64,000 nucleotides of DNA, from the NCBI RefSeq assembly GCF_963259705.1, contig NC_081849.1, forward strand, positions 50,998,093-51,062,092, in the 5' to 3' direction. A model generated the notes under the pieces. It worked only from the letters and a program-made list of their open reading frames with translations, did no database searches and was not told the origin of the DNA. This DNA is from Myotis daubentonii (Eukaryota > Chordata > Mammalia > Chiroptera > Vespertilionidae). Below, in pieces: positions 10,316 to 21,404 of the stretch (positions are counted from its first letter, which is position 1; each line of letters opens with the position of its first letter). The translations under genes and the position numbers were made by a program.

Positions 10316-11581
10316 CCCAACAGCCGGATGGCGGATCTAAGAAAAGATTGAAGCTGATGAGCTAAATTTCACACAAAATATGCCTTCAAGAGTAACCTCT
10401 GAAGGGCACTTACAACCATCTTTCTGAAATGACTAAAAGAAAACAAACCCCTCAATCCTGACATACATTGATATTTTCTTCAACGAATTCCCTTGAAGAT
10501 GTGGTGCTCATTATCAATTCACATTGTAAAACTGATGCACTGGCCAGGAAGGATAAATGAAATTCTATAGACATTATCATGCAAATTCAGTCTGAAAGCT
10601 CAGCAGTTGTAAAAAAGAATGTTCATTTGTATATAAGCATCTTGGTATTTCCATGCAAGACAGATTTATAGACTAACAGGACTGACTTATGAGAAATCAA
10701 GCAGGGCTATTATATATTTTGAAATACCATAAATGGATGCTGAAATTTACAAGAGCTGACATAATATTCAAAAGACGAAACATGAAATATGCATGGCATC
10801 TATTCTTCAGATATATATATATATTATTTCAGGGAAGAAATAGTTTAGAAAGCCCCAAATCCTTTATTTACAAAAGTTTCATGTTCTTGTTAAGGGAAAT
10901 CTAAACCAAGTCAACAGGTCTAGGAAGGATCTAAACAGCACTCAGTATTGGAAAAAACATCAAAGGTAAATCAGGTAAGGACTCTGCCATTGCTGTAGTG
11001 AGGAGAAGAATGAAAGAATGGACAGACAACTGAAATATGCACAAAGTAGAATGGGATAAATATCGTAAGAGGCACCAGAATGCTTGCAGGTGGTTAGTGT
11101 TAGAAAAGAGATTAGATTTGAGATTAAATATTTTGTTTGTAAAACATTATTTCAGCTCAATTCTGAAAAATATCTTAGGGTACAACAGCAAATCTGAGTG
11201 GGAAGAGGCTATTTCAGGTGACTGGCATACATGAAAGCATGGAGGCCCTGGCTTAAGGATGGGCGTGGGCACCTCAGCAGGAGGGCTCAACACCTGGTCG
11301 AGAGTGCCCTGCAGAGCACAGGCTCTTAGAGGCAGCCTGAATTTATTTATCTGCAGACACCGGTCCTCTAGGGATTTTTATGTCACTGTTAGGAATTGAA
11401 CCATTTTTAGTTAGAGCAACTCAGGTTGAACCCTGGAAGAAGAATTGACTAGAAAAAGAGAACATGAAGATGTGAGAAGAGAGGGGATGGATGGAGACAT
11501 AACATAGGAGTCAGGAGGAGGGGAGGTCCATGGTCTGGGGGAGAAGGTCCTGTCAGGAAGACCATGACTGTTTCCTCAGAG
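10316..11581. other. No recognisable feature
   Basis: AT-rich sequence with a short TA run near 10810-10826. No gene or repeat family recognised. Confidence 0.45.
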
Positions 11582-11862
11582 CAGGGGGGTGGCAAAGTTT
11601 TTCTGTCAAGGACCAGATGGTATTTCAGGCTTTGTAGGCTACCTGTTCTCTGTCCCATTTCTTCAACCCTATCACCATGTTGCCAAAACAGACACAGACA
11701 GTGCAGAAATGAACAAACGTGGCCATGTCCCAATAAAAATGTATTTACAAAAATGGGTAGTGGGGCATTAAAATTTTTTGTTGTTGTTCAAAAAGTATAT
11801 TGCCAGATTAATTCTAGTAGTTAAAATTTGGGAGTGGGCCATTTTTGCTGACCCTTTTCTTT
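11582..11862 (+). repeat. Ancient hAT-Charlie-like element
   Basis: The left end 'ggtggcaaagtttttctgtcaaggaccag', the interior 'aaacgtggccatgtcccaataaaaatgtatttac' and the right end 'ggccatttttgctgaccc' match in order an old mammalian non-autonomous hAT family whose consensus begins CAGGGGTCGGCAAAC. Terminal repeats are decayed and I do not assign a subfamily name. Confidence 0.65.
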
Positions 11863-13604
11863 TAGAGAATCAGCCAAGAAGAATAAGCATACTATAGTCT
11901 TATTTGACAGAGTTAAAAGAATTAAAGTCTTTCTTTGGCTTTTCAGTAAAGTAGGAAGCCAGGGTATCTGTTACGAAATGTGGACAGAGGACATGGAGGC
12001 ATCAGAACAGGCGCCATGGGGCCAGCTACCGATGAAAACCCACACAGCAGCAGTTTGGATTCTTAATGGAGCCAACCAGCAGTTCTGGAACCTGAGTGGA
12101 GAAAAAAGTCTACAAGAGCGTTGATCAGCCTGGACTTGGCTAGTTCTCAAACGTGGTTTGTGTGTGTTGCATAACCAAAATGCAGAGAAGATCAAGCCAT
12201 CATTTATCTCAGTGTGTTGACAGGAGTGTGCATCATCAAGTCCAAAAAGAAGGGTTTCTTCTCATTTCCACTCCCAAGTCTCATTCCACAACACACATCA
12301 GATCATCCATACAAATCCAAGCACTGTATTCATGAGACAAGCAATCAAGCCCTGGCCGGGCCCCAAGGAGGAAATGATAAGGCAATGAATACACTAATGA
12401 ATATTCCCCAGCCATCGAGTTACCAGCAGTAAGAGCCAAGGTTGACAGAAAGAACTGTAATGCTCTGTATTTTTCCTTCTGGCATCTCAGATGCACAGCT
12501 ATCCAAGGAGGAGGAAACATAGGCTACCATTTCCCCGACAGTAACTCAAAAGTTTCAGAAGGTATCTGACACTGAGTGTTCCAGGAACATATTGAAATTG
12601 AGAAGAGCAAGCAGCAGGCTCTTTCCTTTAGAAAAATGGCTTCTTTTGAAAAAAAAAGAAAAAAAGAAAAAAAAAAGACTCGGCTCTTCATGTTTCCTCT
12701 AAGGACCAGAAGCTAGTTCTGAGCTTCCCACACACTGGGGAGCAGATGCCACCTGCCAGTCAAACGTAGCCTGTGATGGGAAGATTGGCAGGCCCCAGCG
12801 GAGACATTCCATTCCCTTTCAGTGGTACTCCCCGGGAATGGACCAGGCTTTCAGGCATTTTGATCAGGCAAGCAGTTAAAAGTATCACGCTGAGCCCCAG
12901 AGCCACCACAGCTGGAAAGACAGGAATAGTTGCCACCCATTTGAACTCGCTAATTTGCCTATAACTGACAGAGCAAGACTTGTCAAAGAGGCTTATTTTG
13001 GCACTGTCAGTCTCTCCCTGAGAGGATTTCCGTCATCTGGCCTCTCACCCCTGTTGTATAAGAAGAGCTGTGCTCTACACGACTCTTAATCATTAGTCAC
13101 ACCTCGAACCATCTCTTTGTTTCACTGAATAATAATTCACATCTGGACTCCACTCTTAGAAAATGGGGATAGAGTTCTCTATGGGCACGGCAGCTGTGGG
13201 CATCAGTTAAGTTTTAGGAGTTGCCTCTGCATGGAAAGAGGTTGAACCGTCCTCTCAACCCCAGGACGGTTCAATGCCACACCACAGGTTATACCCTTCC
13301 CACTGTCATCAGGGGTGACCTGGAGCTCGAGGCCTGGGAATGCCCATCTAAGGACAGGGAACCATGAACAAGTCAGCCCCGAGAAAGGCAGCGGAAGCCT
13401 AAACTTTGGGGCTTAAGATACGTTTGCTTAGGAATTAAGCAAGGCTCTGCAGCCAGCCATGCTTCCTGCCACTGGATCTCATCCCTTGCCCCACTTCTCA
13501 CTACTATTTGCCTTCTGGTTGCCATGCGTAAAACAAGGCAATGTTCTTGTCTGTTCACGGTTATACTATGAAACACTTATTAGGAGTTGGGCACTGTCTC
13601 TCTC
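11863..13604. other. No recognisable gene; A-rich simple repeat at 12640-12678
   Basis: The only structured part is a run of A broken by single G at about 12640-12678. Short frames in this stretch show no conserved domain. Confidence 0.45.
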
Positions 13605-13618
13605 AAGACCCCTAAAGA

Positions 13619-13841
13619 GCCGAAACCGGTTTGGCTCAGTGGATAGAGCGTCGGCCTGCGGACTGAAGGGTCCCGGGTTCGATTCCGGTCAAGGGCATGT
13701 ACCTGGGTTGCGGGCACATCCCCGGTGGGGGATGTGCAGGAGGCGGCTGGTCGATGTCATCGATGTTTCTGACTCTCTATCTCTCTCCCTTCCTCTCTGT
13801 AAAAAAAAATCAATAAAATATATTTTAAAAAAAATTAAAAA
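13619..13841 (+). repeat. VES SINE, well preserved
   Basis: The tRNA-like head contains 'ggtttggctcagtggatagagcg' and a consensus B box GGTTCGATTCC at 13676-13686. It is followed by 'atgtgcaggaggcggc', 'ctctctcccttcctctctg' and an A-rich tail. A perfect 14-bp target duplication, AAGACCCCTAAAGA, flanks it at 13605-13618 and 13842-13855. The intact A and B boxes and exact duplication suggest a young copy. The 143-codon frame crossing it (13459-13890) is incidental. Confidence 0.96.
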
Positions 13842-13864
13842 AAGACCCCTAAAGAACAATCGCC

Positions 13865-13990
13865 CCTGTTTTACAGACGAGAGAATTTGAATTTAGAGAA
13901 CTTGGGACACATGCCCACGATCACACAGCTGTGGCAGGTTGGGATTCAAGCCCAGGTGTGTCTGGCCCCAAAGCCTGACTAATCTAGACA
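13865..13990 (-). repeat. MIR SINE fragment
   Basis: 'gttttacagacgagag', 'atgcccacgatcacacagctgtggcagg' and 'gggattcaagcccaggtgtg' are the reverse complement of the MIR core and tRNA-related part in the right order. Confidence 0.75.
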
Positions 13991-14690
13991 TAGGCCAGTG
14001 GCTCCCGAGGAATCTGCTCCATGACCCCGATTTTCCTCCAGGGGAGGGAGAAGCCACGGTGTGTGCACCCACAGAGACCCACCCGGTGTCCTGGCCTCAT
14101 AGCAGAGGAGAAAGCAGGCATCATGATACTCACAACATAGTCAAATACACGCTAGCTAGCTATGGTTACAAAAGAATAAAGTTTGCATCTGGCCAAAGTA
14201 GTTACAGTTTGCAAGTTGTTCTCAGGTAAGGCTACAAAATCTCATGGTAACCTTAGGAGGAAAGAAGGGCAAACACTACTAGTAATTTCCATTTTCCACA
14301 CAACACACAGGAAGTTTCTAAAAGGTTAGGAAATACATCTAACCTGATGTGGCTAATAAATAGAAGGAGCAGAATTAAAAACCTCTTTTTCTGGTTCCAA
14401 GCCCAAATTCTGCCTCTAATATCGGGAAGTTTCTGTTCTGTGTGCTGCCCACTAAATAGATCTGCAAAGAAATTTCTCAATTTTCACTTTTGGTTCCTGA
14501 GAGATGGCATTTACCGGTGCCACCGTCCTCTTTCCGGAGCAATTAGTACAACCTAAAATAAATGAGTATAAAACTGTTCTTCACTTATAAGCGGTAGCAG
14601 GATTAAGTTGCTAAAGTAAAACGAAAGTGGGAAATCTGACTATATTATACAGTGTAAAGTCAAGAACTCTCATGCTATCAGAAAAAATCA
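13991..14690. other. No recognisable feature
   Basis: No gene or repeat family recognised. Confidence 0.45.
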
Positions 14691-14699
14691 CTCACAATA

Positions 14700-14885
14700 G
14701 TCATGGGAATATAACGTATCGCATAAGAAGAGTCAATAATGTTGTTATAACCAGGTATGGGGCCACTGGGTACTGCAACTATCAGGGGAACACTTTGTAA
14801 AGTCTATGATTGTCTAACCACTATACTAAACTAAGACAAAATATTATTGAATATAAACAGTAATTGAAAAATTTAAAAAATAAGT
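14700..14885 (+). repeat. L1 3'-terminus fragment
   Basis: 'caataatgttgttataaccaggtatgg', 'caggggaacactttgtaaag', 'gattgtctaaccactatact' and 'attgaatataaacagtaattgaaaaattt' follow the L1 3' end common in laurasiatherian mammals, ending in an A-rich tail near 14885. Confidence 0.65.
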
Positions 14886-16692
14886 TAAAATTAGAAACAG
14901 CAACACGAGTAGAAAAAAAGGTGGAGTATGGAAGTGTTAGCCATTCCCTAGACAAGAGTGTGATGCTGTATGTGTAGTGACTAAGGTCAGAGACAATCCC
15001 TGGAGAGCCAGGTAGCACAAATAAGGGTGGTAGCAATTTTACATGAAGTAAAAAAGGACAAAAGAAAACAGAAGAGACCAAAATGAAATCCTTAATAAAA
15101 ACTGAACCCAGATCACTAATCAGAGCAGCAATGTAGCAGAGAAGAAAGTAAGTGGCCACCTGCATCCCATCTCCTGATTCAGGGGCAAGAGGCCTAAAAA
15201 GAAGGAGAGTTGAACCCTGGACGCTCAGGAAAGGACCCACACATTCCGTATGAAGGAGCAACTCTTCTGCAAGATGAGGCATAGTTTTCCGTTGCTTTCT
15301 GCATTATTACTAGTGAGTGAACTTGGGTATGAAGGGCTGGGGGAGGACTTCTGACAATCCTAGCTGTCAGCCTCTCTGACGACAGTTGCTATTTTTCCCC
15401 CGTTGCTATTTCTTTCCTTCCCAGCATCTCCTTCTCTTGCAGGTGAATGAGCTGAGTGGCTCCACACCCACAGTGCAGCCGCTCCCTCCTGGAGTGGGAA
15501 GCCATTGCCCCAGCTCTGGTGGAGGAAACCACAAGCCCCGCTGAAGGCCTGGCCAGGGTGGGAGTTTGCCCGTGGCCTGAGTAGCAGTGGCAGGCTGCAG
15601 CCTAAAGCAACATGTTTGAACGCAGGTCATGATCGCAGAAATTGACAACACGCCTTAGAATCAAGACAACAAGGTGGGAGAGCTCTTTCCTCCCCACGTT
15701 TCTGAGAGGGAGGACTCGCACCTGCCAGTGAACTTAAACTTTTTATAAAATAGAGGATCTAGATCATTGTAATAACAAACCGTGACATACCGGGTTCTAC
15801 CTTATCATTACTAAAGTCACTAACTTTCAAAACGTTTTCACAAAGATCTAAAATGGGATGATACTGTGCACACAAAGAACGTACAGACCTGCCACAGGTT
15901 TTCACTGATCTAGCCTTACTAAATCTAATTTATTTAGAAATGTGTTAAGCTTAAGTTTTCTTTTTTTTCCATTTAACCTGAATTTCCCTTTTTAAACTCT
16001 CTCTCTACAGTGCATAATCTGTTTAGAGAAATGATATGGATATTATTATTTCCTGCTAAATCTTTGGGCAAATAGATCTGGAAGATGCTTCAAGTCAAGG
16101 CATCGATAGCTTCCTGCTAGCTCTGGTAAGCTTTTTTTTTTTTTCAGGTGCTCATCCTGACCCCCTCCACATAAGCCAAATCACTAAGAGAAATCCAGGT
16201 CTTTGCTGTGAACCCTCCAACATTTGCCAAACTGATAAGTCCTCCCACATTTCTCTTTGTGAACTCACCCTGAGACACAAAAATTGCAAGCAAAAACACC
16301 CAAACATGGACTTCCTCCCATCTTTTTCGTTTAATTGCACATACTCTTCAGGTGAGAAATTCTAAGGCAAATTTTGAATTCTCTTTATGAATTTTACTGC
16401 ACTCTTGAAGCCTTGCAGACAATGTTGCACTTCACCTGGACATTACCACTTGTCTGTTGTAAATAACTCTTCCAAACACCAAACTGGATACTAACAACAT
16501 TTGCTGATGCACAGGATGATAAAACAAAACAAAATCCACTGGAATTATGGTAAAATGATTATACACGAGTTACTATCAACCCTTTTGAGTACCATAGGAA
16601 GACATGCATTCCAAAAACGCCACTTTACCTTGTTTGCCGATGAAGTCGGACCAGCAAAAGCTTTTCTGAACTTTGAGGCGGACTTTATATAG
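14886..16692. other. No recognisable gene; longest open frame of the window
   Basis: The minus-strand frame at 14821-15282 (153 codons) is rich in Leu, Phe and Ser and contains hydrophobic stretches, but it begins in ordinary sequence and ends inside the L1 3' end. No family is recognised. The rest shows a T run at 16133-16145 and nothing else. Confidence 0.4.
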
Positions 16693-16871
16693 CAGTGGGT
16701 TGGGCACACGGACCAGCTCCATTAGCATCACCTGGGAACTTGTTAGCAATGCAAATCCTCAAGCCCCACCCCGAAGCTAGGAGTCAGGAATGGTGAGCCA
16801 AGCAATCTGTTTAACAAGCCCCTCAGGTAACTGTAATACCCTCACAAGTTTGATGTAGTTTGAAACCACTA
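16693..16871 (+). repeat. MER5A-type hAT MITE
   Basis: The left end is a decayed CAGTGG..., followed by 'ggaccagctccattagcatcacctggg', 'acttgttagcaatgcaaat', 'caagccccaccccgaag' and 'agcaatctgtttaacaagcccctcaggt', ending near 'gtttgaaaccacta'. This is the MER5A consensus order in plus orientation. Confidence 0.85.
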
Positions 16872-17009
16872 CATAACAGGGTTGGATTGAAAGTAAAGTT
16901 AAGTGAAAAAAATCTGCCACTTAAAAATTGTACCATTCCAGGACTTTCTAAACAGCACCAGATTTTTTTAAATGAACTTTTTATTTTAGAACCTGGGAGC
17001 TTTCCGGAT

Positions 17010-17205
17010 GAGACGTGGGCATCGGCATTTAAAAACTTCCCCAGGTCTGCCCTAGCCGGTTTGGCTCAGTGAATAGAGCATCGGCCTGTGGACTGAAGGG
17101 TCCCGGGTTTGATTCTGGTCAAGGGCACACGCCCAGGTTTTGGGCTCGATCCCCAGTAGCGGGTGTGCAGGAGGCAGCCAATCAATGATTCTCTCTCAAC
17201 TTGGA

Positions 17206-17240
<35 letters not shown>

Positions 17241-17336
17241 TCCTCTCTGAAATCAGTAAAAAAAATTTTTTTTAAATAATTAAAAAAAAATCTCTCCAGG
17301 TGATCTGAATGTGCAGCCAGGGCCAGAAAACCACAG
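17010..17336 (+). repeat. hAT remnant (MER20/MER5-like) split by a SINE
   Basis: 'atttaaaaacttccccaggt' before the VES SINE and 'ctccaggtgatctgaatgtgcagccagggccagaaaaccac' after it are two halves of the right arm of an old hAT element. The SINE inserted into the element's conserved 'ccaggtgattctgatgtgcagcc' region. Confidence 0.6.
17049..17289 (+). repeat. VES SINE
   Basis: The head 'ccggtttggctcagtgaatagagcatcgg', a B-box-like 'ggtttgattctgg', 'gtgtgcaggaggcagcc', a long CT repeat and an A-rich tail identify a VES SINE in plus orientation. It lies inside an older hAT remnant, and the flanking 'ccaggt' repeats are a decayed target duplication. The minus-strand frame at 17066-17491 crosses it and is not coding. 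Confidence 0.92.
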
Positions 17337-17499
17337 CTCAGAGCACTGTCATGAGGAACCAGAGGATGTGATAAGAGGGCAGAGTGTAGGTTTCCTAGTA
17401 GTTGCATGAAAGAGAGGGAGAAGAATGAGGTCATGGCATTCTTTACCTGGCTCCCTTTCTGAAGTTTGCCTAGGTCTAGCTGTCTCCTCAAATGAAAGT

Positions 17500-17700
17500 A
17501 ACTGTTTCTCTTTTTGTGGTTTCTCTACATGATTCTTTCCCTCCAGTTCCCTCCAATTTCTCCCAGTTTCTTCAGGCCCATGGTTGGTAGTAATTGTTCC
17601 CTGTCCCTAGCCCGGAGTTGCTTGCCCACACCTTCCAAATATGCAACTCCTTTGTAAATAAACCCTCTTCTGATTTTCCTAATTTGATTGTGTCACGTGG
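17500..17700 (+). repeat. Probable ancient interspersed repeat, family unresolved
   Basis: The order 'ttcttcaggcccatggttggtagtaattg', 'cccacaccttcc', 'ctttgtaaataaaccctcttctgattttcctaatttgattgtgtca' is familiar from mammalian interspersed repeats, but I cannot name the family with confidence. Confidence 0.4.
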
Positions 17701-18194
17701 TTACTATTGAGATCCTAATGTACAAAACTAGGTACCAATTCTCTTTTATTCTGACTGTCCCATTGGCCAGCAGTGCTGCCTGGAGGTGTTCTTCCACAAC
17801 CCATGTGGAAACATAGTCTATGTTTCTGTGGCCCTGACAACTCTTCTATCCACTTGGTTTTCCTGTTTCCATAGTAACATGGCATAAGCAAGTGGTCCTA
17901 AAAGTGACTCCCTGTGCCATCTCTCATGGCAGCTCTTGTTCCTACCCATCTAGAAATAAATAGTAATAATAATAAACCAGCCATCATCTGTAGCAAAATT
18001 ATGCTCCCTGTGCTTAAATACATTTTCTCTCTTCTTGAGACAATGGTTTAATGTTCTACCTTAGTCTTCTCTTTCATTCATCAACTTCCTTCTGGCCCTA
18101 TAGTTTTTTGATGTATTTTCCCTAAAATCCTTAAAATATAGACTTGTTTAACTCATATAACTAATAATACCATTCATTTATAAAGAATTAAATT
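17701..18194. other. No recognisable feature
   Basis: AT-rich sequence without a recognised gene or repeat. Confidence 0.45.
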
Positions 18195-18600
18195 AAAATA
18201 ATAAAAAAAACCCTCATATTCATTGTGGTGAGCACCATGATTTCATGACTGATTTAATCCTGTTAGGAGTCTGGTATAGATAATGTCATTATCCCCATTT
18301 ACAGATAGAGCAGTGGTTCTATCTGTAACCTTGGCTGCACATTAGAATCACCTGGGAATCTTTTTAAAATCCTGATTTCTGGGCCTCATCTTGCGGAAAT
18401 TCTATTTCTTTGTTATGGGGTGGAGCCACAACATTAGTAACAAAGAAACAGGATTTCCAGAGGATGAGGCCCAGAAATCAGGATTTTAAAGATTCCCAGG
18501 TGATTCTAATGTGCAGCCAAGGTTGAGAACCACTGAGATAGAGGAGAGAAGGCCAAGTGAAAACAGTTGACTCACTATGGCTCATATAAGAAGTGATGTT
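18195..18600 (-). repeat. MIR SINE fragment split by a hAT element
   Basis: 'gatttaatcctgttaggagtctgg...aatgtcattatccccatttacagatagag' before the hAT element, and 'agatagaggagagaaggccaag' after it, form the reverse complement of a MIR core. The AGATAGAG piece is present on both sides as the hAT target duplication. Confidence 0.5.
18311..18535. mobile_element. MER20-like hAT element, near-complete hairpin
   Basis: A 225-bp element starting CAGTGGTTCT and ending AGAACCACTG, flanked by a perfect 8-bp target duplication AGATAGAG at 18303-18310 and 18536-18543. The left arm ('accttggctgcacattagaatcacctggga...cctgatttctgggcctcat') is repeated as its reverse complement in the right arm, so most of the element is a long inverted repeat around a centre near 18405-18430. 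A 5-7 bp insertion near the left end breaks the terminal repeat. No coding capacity. Confidence 0.9.
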
Positions 18601-18654
18601 GGAGGCCAAAGCTGGGCTCTGAATGAACAGATTATGACTATCAATATATCAGCC

Positions 18655-18740
18655 TCTTCCCTGGTCTTGTTTCTTTTCTTCTTTCTCTATCTTTTCTTCT
18701 TTTTCTTCCTCTTTTCCAATCTACCTCATCCCCATCCTTT
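18655..18740. repeat. Polypyrimidine tract
   Basis: About 85 bp of almost uninterrupted C and T on the plus strand. Confidence 0.9.
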
Positions 18741-18749
18741 TCCTTCTAA

Positions 18750-18870
18750 TTAATAAACACACACATCTTTCTCAACACTTGCTATGTCCAGGGCCATGTT
18801 CTATTAGCTGGGGATGGAGAAATTTTAAAGACATGACTTGATTTCGATGGACTTATATTCTAGCTGGGCC
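18750..18870 (-). repeat. L2 LINE 3'-end fragment
   Basis: 'ttctcaacacttgctatgtccagggccatgttctattagctggggatgg' followed by 'gacttatattctagctggg' matches the reverse complement of an L2 3' end. Decayed. Confidence 0.5.
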
Positions 18871-19429
18871 ATGGATCTTGGGTGTTTGCCTTTTATTATT
18901 TATAGTTGTTTTTTAAAGAAAGCCCAGGCAGCACATACCCTCTACCCACAAAAGAGGTATAAATAATGAATGATACAGTTGTTCAGAAGACAAGTCAATG
19001 GCCTTGTTGGGGTGATGAGAAAATGTTTCTGTAGGAAGTAGAATTTGAGAGATGTTTTGAAAGAGCGTAGGGCTTACAGAAGGGAGATGTTATAGCATTT
19101 TTCAGTTACCTACTTAGGATCTGCATGCTTGGGAGAAAGTTTCCAGTGTAAAGATTTCAGGGCTTCCTCCTTTTCCTCTTATTCTCAAAATACAAGTCAG
19201 TAAGGATGCTTGTGCTTATCGACAAGGTGGTAAGTGCTGTTAATGATTAGAGGTGCGAGGTTAGGGATATACCTGGAACAGAATTTGGCCTTAAATCTCT
19301 AGAAATCTAAGAAAATAATATGAATGGGTCATGAATGAAAACAAAGACTGAATGGGTTCTAAATGAAAACAAAGGCTCTTACCTGCTACCATATATATAT
19401 TTAAATACGAACTGCTCCTAATGATTTAG
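18871..19429. other. No recognisable feature
   Basis: No gene or repeat family recognised. Confidence 0.45.
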
Positions 19430-19930
19430 TTTGGGCTTTGACACAACCAATTGCTTTTCTCTTACAACGGCAGGAGGTCAAGCCAATAATTGGTATGCAT
19501 AAATTTGACATTGTCCAAATAACACCTCCCTTGCCTTTTTGTCATCCAGAGAGAAAGTGAAGCAGTCCCAACAAAAGTGATTTGCGGTGCTGCTTGGAGC
19601 CAACTAAATGAATTTAGACAAAAGCCTCTTTGGTAGCAGATGTAAACACTTTATGCAAAACAAGCTTGCAGGTAAGAAACTGAAACATTTCTATAATTGC
19701 CTTGTATTACAATAAAATGCCTGGCAGCATTTAACATTTCCTATTCTATTATACCTGGTTAGAAGGTTCAGTTTTGCAGAATGTTAATTAGAGTGTGCCA
19801 CATATCATTACTTAATGTATCTGAAATCTTGGGCAAAGGTTGCTTTATAATTGTTATTTTCCTATGCTGGCTTCTAAAGCTGTTGAATTTTCCCTGTTAT
19901 GTCAAATTCCTTTGCAATTCAATAATGTAG
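19430..19930. promoter_or_regulatory. Candidate conserved non-coding element
   Basis: No repeat resemblance, no long frame, balanced AT-rich composition and dense homeodomain- and POU-like motifs: CCAATAATTGG at 19482-19492, ATGCATAAAT at 19495-19504, TTAATTAG near 19784. This resembles developmental enhancers in gene deserts. The call is inference from sequence texture only; conservation has not been tested. Confidence 0.3.
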
Positions 19931-19968
19931 ACCAAAAAACCAAAACCAAAAACAACAACAACAACAAA
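19931..19968. repeat. (CAA)n-rich simple repeat
   Basis: CCAAAA units grading into a (CAA)5 run. Confidence 0.9.
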
Positions 19969-20189
19969 ACTTGGCAAACCTCTTGGTAAATCACATGGAT
20001 ACCGAAATCCACACGAGACTGAATGTTTTAAAATGTGTTCTATTACTGATAGCAATTGATATAGTATAAAAATCCTGTTTCTTCCATTGTTGTTTTGGTT
20101 TTGAACATATTGTTCTTAGCATGATAATGCAATTTTAAATGCAACTGTGTAATTCCAGGATTAGTAGCTCTGTCTCGCCCACCAAAATG

Positions 20190-20285
20190 TAATAACTTCA
20201 AGAATAGGCTCTACCCAGTTTGCCTGCCATTGTATCCCCAGAGCTTAGCACAGTTATTCAATGAATATTTGTTAAGTGAATCATG
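20190..20285 (+). repeat. L2 LINE 3' terminus
   Basis: 'tgtatccccagagcttagcacagttattcaatgaatatttgttaagtgaatca' follows the L2 3' end in plus orientation. Confidence 0.6.
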
Positions 20286-20599
20286 AGAACCTGACAGGAA
20301 GGAGATCCCATCCAATGAATATTAAAGATATTTGCATATTACAGCAATATAAACCAATAATCTATAATGAAACACTGCACTGAGGGAACTGTTCAATGAG
20401 GTGCTGAGTCATGGTCATTCAGCCACGGACCCCTACTCTTCCCTCTCCTCTCCCCTTCCGTCCTAATCATGGATGATAATGCAGACCAGACACTTGGTGT
20501 TGGATCTTGCTGGGAGAGAAAAGAACTGTTACAATTTGGTTGTTGAAATTGTGAATTCGAGGTGAAGACAGTAACTTTTCTTACAAAGAGGTTAATGGC

Positions 20600-21404
20600 T
20601 AAGATTCTGGTCACCAATTCCCATGTGTGGGGCTTTCCCCCCACAACTCCAAGGAGTTCTCCAACACCAGCTGGGTGTCCTACACTTCAACTCCATTCTG
20701 ACACTATCAACATGAAGATAGCAACAGATTCCACCGGGTTTAGGCCTGCAAGATGGCACTCCACTTCAGATGCCAATCACAAGCCCAGGTTGTTACCTGC
20801 ACTTCTGAACTACTGGCTAGAAATCAGAGCTTCCCACAACCCCCTCCTTGGGTTTGACTAACTTGCTAGTGTAGCTCACAAAACTCAGAAAGCAGTGTAC
20901 TCAGAAGACCACCAGCTTTAGTACAAAGGAAATGAAAGGACACAAACCAACAGCCAGCTGAAGAAACGCAAAGGGTAAAATTCTGAACAAAGGTGCTTCC
21001 GTCTTGGTGGAGTCTGGGACCCAGCACAGGGACACATGGAAGCATTCTGGTCCACCAACCTGGAGGCTCTCAGAAACCCACCCTTTTTGGGGTTCATTAC
21101 AATAGGCATTTTTTTTATTAAATCATTGACCATGGGTGACTGATTCAACCTCCACCTCCTTACCCCTCCTCGGAGGTCAGGAGGTAGGACAGTTCTAACC
21201 CTCTAATGACAGGGTTGGTTCTCCTGGCAACCAGTCCCCATCCTTAGATTAGTTCCAAAAGTTACCCTATTAACATAACAAAAAACCACCTTTGTGCCTC
21301 TTATCACTTGGGAAATTCAAGTTTTAGGAGCTCTGTGCCAGGAAAACTGGGAGAAGACCAAATATATATATATTTTATTGTAAATCGCAATACACAATGG
21401 CCCC
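20600..21404. repeat. Probable ancient ERVL-class LTR
   Basis: 'tagctcacaaaactcagaaa', 'gaggctctcagaaacccacccttttt', 'ttaaatcattgaccatgggtgactgattcaacct', 'cggaggtcaggaggtaggacagttctaaccctctaatgacagggttggttctcctggcaacc' and 'tttaggagctctgtgccaggaa' follow in order an old mammalian LTR I associate with the MER21 group. Limits and subfamily are uncertain. No internal retroviral genes adjoin it. Confidence 0.5.

Noticed and set aside
13619..13700. Possible tRNA gene
   Set aside because: The A and B boxes belong to a SINE with target duplications and a tail; there is no complete cloverleaf. The same applies to the other SINE heads.
13459..13890. 143-codon plus-strand frame
   Set aside because: More than half of it is VES SINE sequence and its tail, so it is a chance frame through a repeat.
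14821..15282. 153-codon minus-strand frame with hydrophobic stretches
   Set aside because: No recognisable family; it ends inside an L1 3'-end fragment, and there is no promoter, splice or codon-bias evidence.
17066..17491. 141-codon minus-strand frame with Arg-Glu repeats
   Set aside because: It runs through a VES SINE and its CT repeat in reverse.
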